Position numbers and translations under genes: made by a program
Notes under the pieces: generated by a model
Seen by the model: the letters and a program-made list of their open reading frames with translations, nothing else
Databases searched by the model: none
Told to the model about the DNA's origin: nothing
Shown here: one piece after another, positions 62,905 through 64,000 of the stretch
How the letters are laid out: the number at the start of each line of letters is the position of its first letter
Position numbering within the stretch: position 1 is the first letter of the stretch
Assembly (NCBI RefSeq): GCF_900176205.1
Contig: NZ_LT859959.1
Coordinates: 4,361,001 to 4,425,000 of the forward strand
Direction: 5' to 3'
DNA from: Bradyrhizobium sp. ORS 285
GTDB taxonomy: Bacteria > Pseudomonadota > Alphaproteobacteria > Rhizobiales > Xanthobacteraceae
DNA: 64,000 nt

Positions 62905-63678
62905 TTACGCCGGCACCGGCTCGCCTTCTGCGTGACGATGTTTCTCCGGCAGGTACGCCAGCAGCATCTCCCGGACCAGCGCCGGGCTCTTGGAGTCGCG
63001 GATCATCAGGATGCCGTCGATGATCAGGGTGCGATTGGTCTCTTCGTCGAGCAGCTTGCCGTGCAGCTTGTCGGCAATCGGAAGACAGAACAGGTTGGCG
63101 ACCAGCGCGCCGTACAGGGTCGCGAGCAGCGCGGTGGCCATGAACGGGCCGAGCTTCGAGGGGTCGGTCATGTTGGCGAACATCTGCACCATGCCGATCA
63201 GCGTGCCGATCATGCCGAAGGCCGGCGCGCAGTCGCCGATCGCCCGGTAGATCTTGCTGCCTTCGTCGAGATGCATCAGGAAATTGTCGCGGTCGCGCTC
63301 GAGGTTGTCGCGGATGAATTCGAGGTCGTAGCCGTCGGCCACGTAGCGGATGCCCTTGGCGAGGAACGGCTCGTCGGTCTCGACCTTCTCGAGCCCGACC
63401 GGACCCTGCTTGCGGGCGATCTCGGCGATCCGGGCGAGTTCTTCGACCAGGTCGCGCGCCGACAGCCGGCTCATCGTGAAGGCGAATTTGGCGCCGAGCG
63501 GCAGGCCGTGCAGCATCGCGCCGAGCGGAAAGCGGATCATGGTCGCGGCGATCGAGCCGCCGAAGATGATGATCATGGCGTGCTCGCTGATGAACATCTC
63601 GACGTCGCCGCCGAGCAGCATCATTGTCGCGATCACGATGAAGCCGGCGACCAGCCCCACCCCCGTCATGATATCCAT
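62905..63678 (-). CDS. motA: Flagellar motor stator protein MotA
   Basis: The protein has 257 residues. Four membrane helices are visible, with GVGLVAGFIVIATMMLLGGD at the start, and DCAPAFGMIGTLIGMVQMFANM and LLATLYGALVANLFCLPIADKL in the later MotA/TolQ/ExbB domain. GGAG seven bases upstream supports ATG 63678. It is the first gene of motA-motB. Confidence 0.94.
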   Translation of the reverse strand: MDIMTGVGLVAGFIVIATMMLLGGDVEMFISEHAMIIIFGGSIAATMIRFPLGAMLHGLPLGAKFAFTMSRLSARDLVEELARIAEIARKQGPVGLEKVETDEPFLAKGIRYVADGYDLEFIRDNLERDRDNFLMHLDEGSKIYRAIGDCAPAFGMIGTLIGMVQMFANMTDPSKLGPFMATALLATLYGALVANLFCLPIADKLHGKLLDEETNRTLIIDGILMIRDSKSPALVREMLLAYLPEKHRHAEGEPVPA

Positions 63679-63858
63679 GAGCTTACTCCACCCGCATACG
63701 CGAACAACCGGCCATCCTGGACGGGCGCGACGGCCCTGCCCCACGCGCAACCAACACTAGATGCGCGCCATTAAGGACGGGTTACTGAATCTGGTAGGCA
63801 TAATGAGACGTAAACAGAATGCGGCGAGCGCACGCACGTCTGCGCGCGCGGACAGGTC

Positions 63859-64000
63859 TCAAGCCGCGGCCGCGCCGGACTTGAGCAGGTTCGTCTCGGC
63901 GAAGCGGACCGCCTGCTCGAACGATTGCTGCATCTTGTTGACCATCTCCAGCATCTGCGCCGGCTCCATCGTCGCCGAGCCGACTTCGAGCTCGCGTGAC
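63859..64000 (-). CDS. 3' end of an unrecognised gene, cut by window edge
   Basis: The last 46 residues of a leftward gene are present. The visible part is an amphipathic helix with many Met, Gln and Glu (MLEMVNKMQQSFEQAVRFAE) and an Ala-rich end (SGAAAA). It lies 180 bases upstream of motA. No family can be named from so short a piece. A helix-rich flagellar or phasin-like protein is possible, which is a guess. Confidence 0.6.
   Translation of the reverse strand, partial: SRELEVGSATMEPAQMLEMVNKMQQSFEQAVRFAETNLLKSGAAAA

Overview
This is a GC-rich, densely coded stretch of chromosome. It looks like a Bradyrhizobium-type alphaproteobacterium (order Hyphomicrobiales). The inference rests on an AcpXL/FabZ/FabF2/FabF1/LpxXL set for very-long-chain acyl groups of lipid A, ICE-like (Irr-type) iron boxes, an Atp12 family ATPase-assembly factor, two side-by-side Kup potassium importers, and several dispersed palindromic elements of the kinds common in that genus. 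No symbiosis, nitrogen-fixation, phage or CRISPR genes were seen. The only RNA gene found is one tRNA-Gln(CUG).

Layout. 0-2.7 kb: an RND efflux adaptor (the pump would lie off the left edge) and a 1.5-kb gene-poor stretch. 2.7-12.9 kb: a secreted hydrolase, a class D beta-lactamase, a flagellar FliK-like protein overlapping a stand-alone FlhB C-terminal domain, an Atp12 chaperone, an RluC/D pseudouridine synthase with a long basic tail, a second secreted hydrolase, and a degP-rarA overlap. 14.4-18.9 kb: an HxlR regulator divergent from a quinone-oxidoreductase-like gene, a hemerythrin protein, a GFA-family protein and a site-2 protease. 18.9-24.5 kb: a complete iron-uptake operon reading leftward (TonB-dependent receptor, PiuC hydroxylase, ExbB, ExbD, TonB). 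25-30 kb: a MarR regulator divergent from an MdtA/MdtB-type RND pump. 30-33 kb: a large arylsulfatase divergent from a TetR regulator, with a perfect 18-bp palindrome between them.

33.2-35.5 kb is a small islet of clearly lower GC (secreted TPR protein, two-helix membrane protein, a tiny lipoprotein-like frame), followed by tRNA-Gln and an OGT-type glycosyltransferase gene. 38-43.7 kb: small proteins, a NUDIX hydrolase, a lone extradiol dioxygenase, Hsp20 and a HerA-like ATPase. 43.8-47.5 kb: a four-gene coupled operon marR-FUSC-DUF1656-hlyD (aromatic-acid-efflux type) with a palindromic operator. 47.5-49.3 kb: an AhpD-like protein, a ParB-like nuclease-family protein and a small membrane protein. 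49.5-53.8 kb: the VLCFA lipid A operon. 53.9-57.7 kb: a VOC protein, a DUF433/PIN-like toxin-antitoxin pair, a polyamine-binding protein, an aminotransferase and a rhodanese. 57.8-61.8 kb: two Kup genes. 62-64 kb: MotB, MotA and the end of an unrecognised gene.

Most of the window is ordinary core chromosome. I found no clear case of a wholly new system. The parts most worth a second look are the low-GC islet beside tRNA-Gln, the FabF2-type condensing enzyme whose first catalytic His is replaced, the stand-alone FlhB domain without its autocleavage motif, and several well-formed palindromes placed exactly where regulator operators would be expected.
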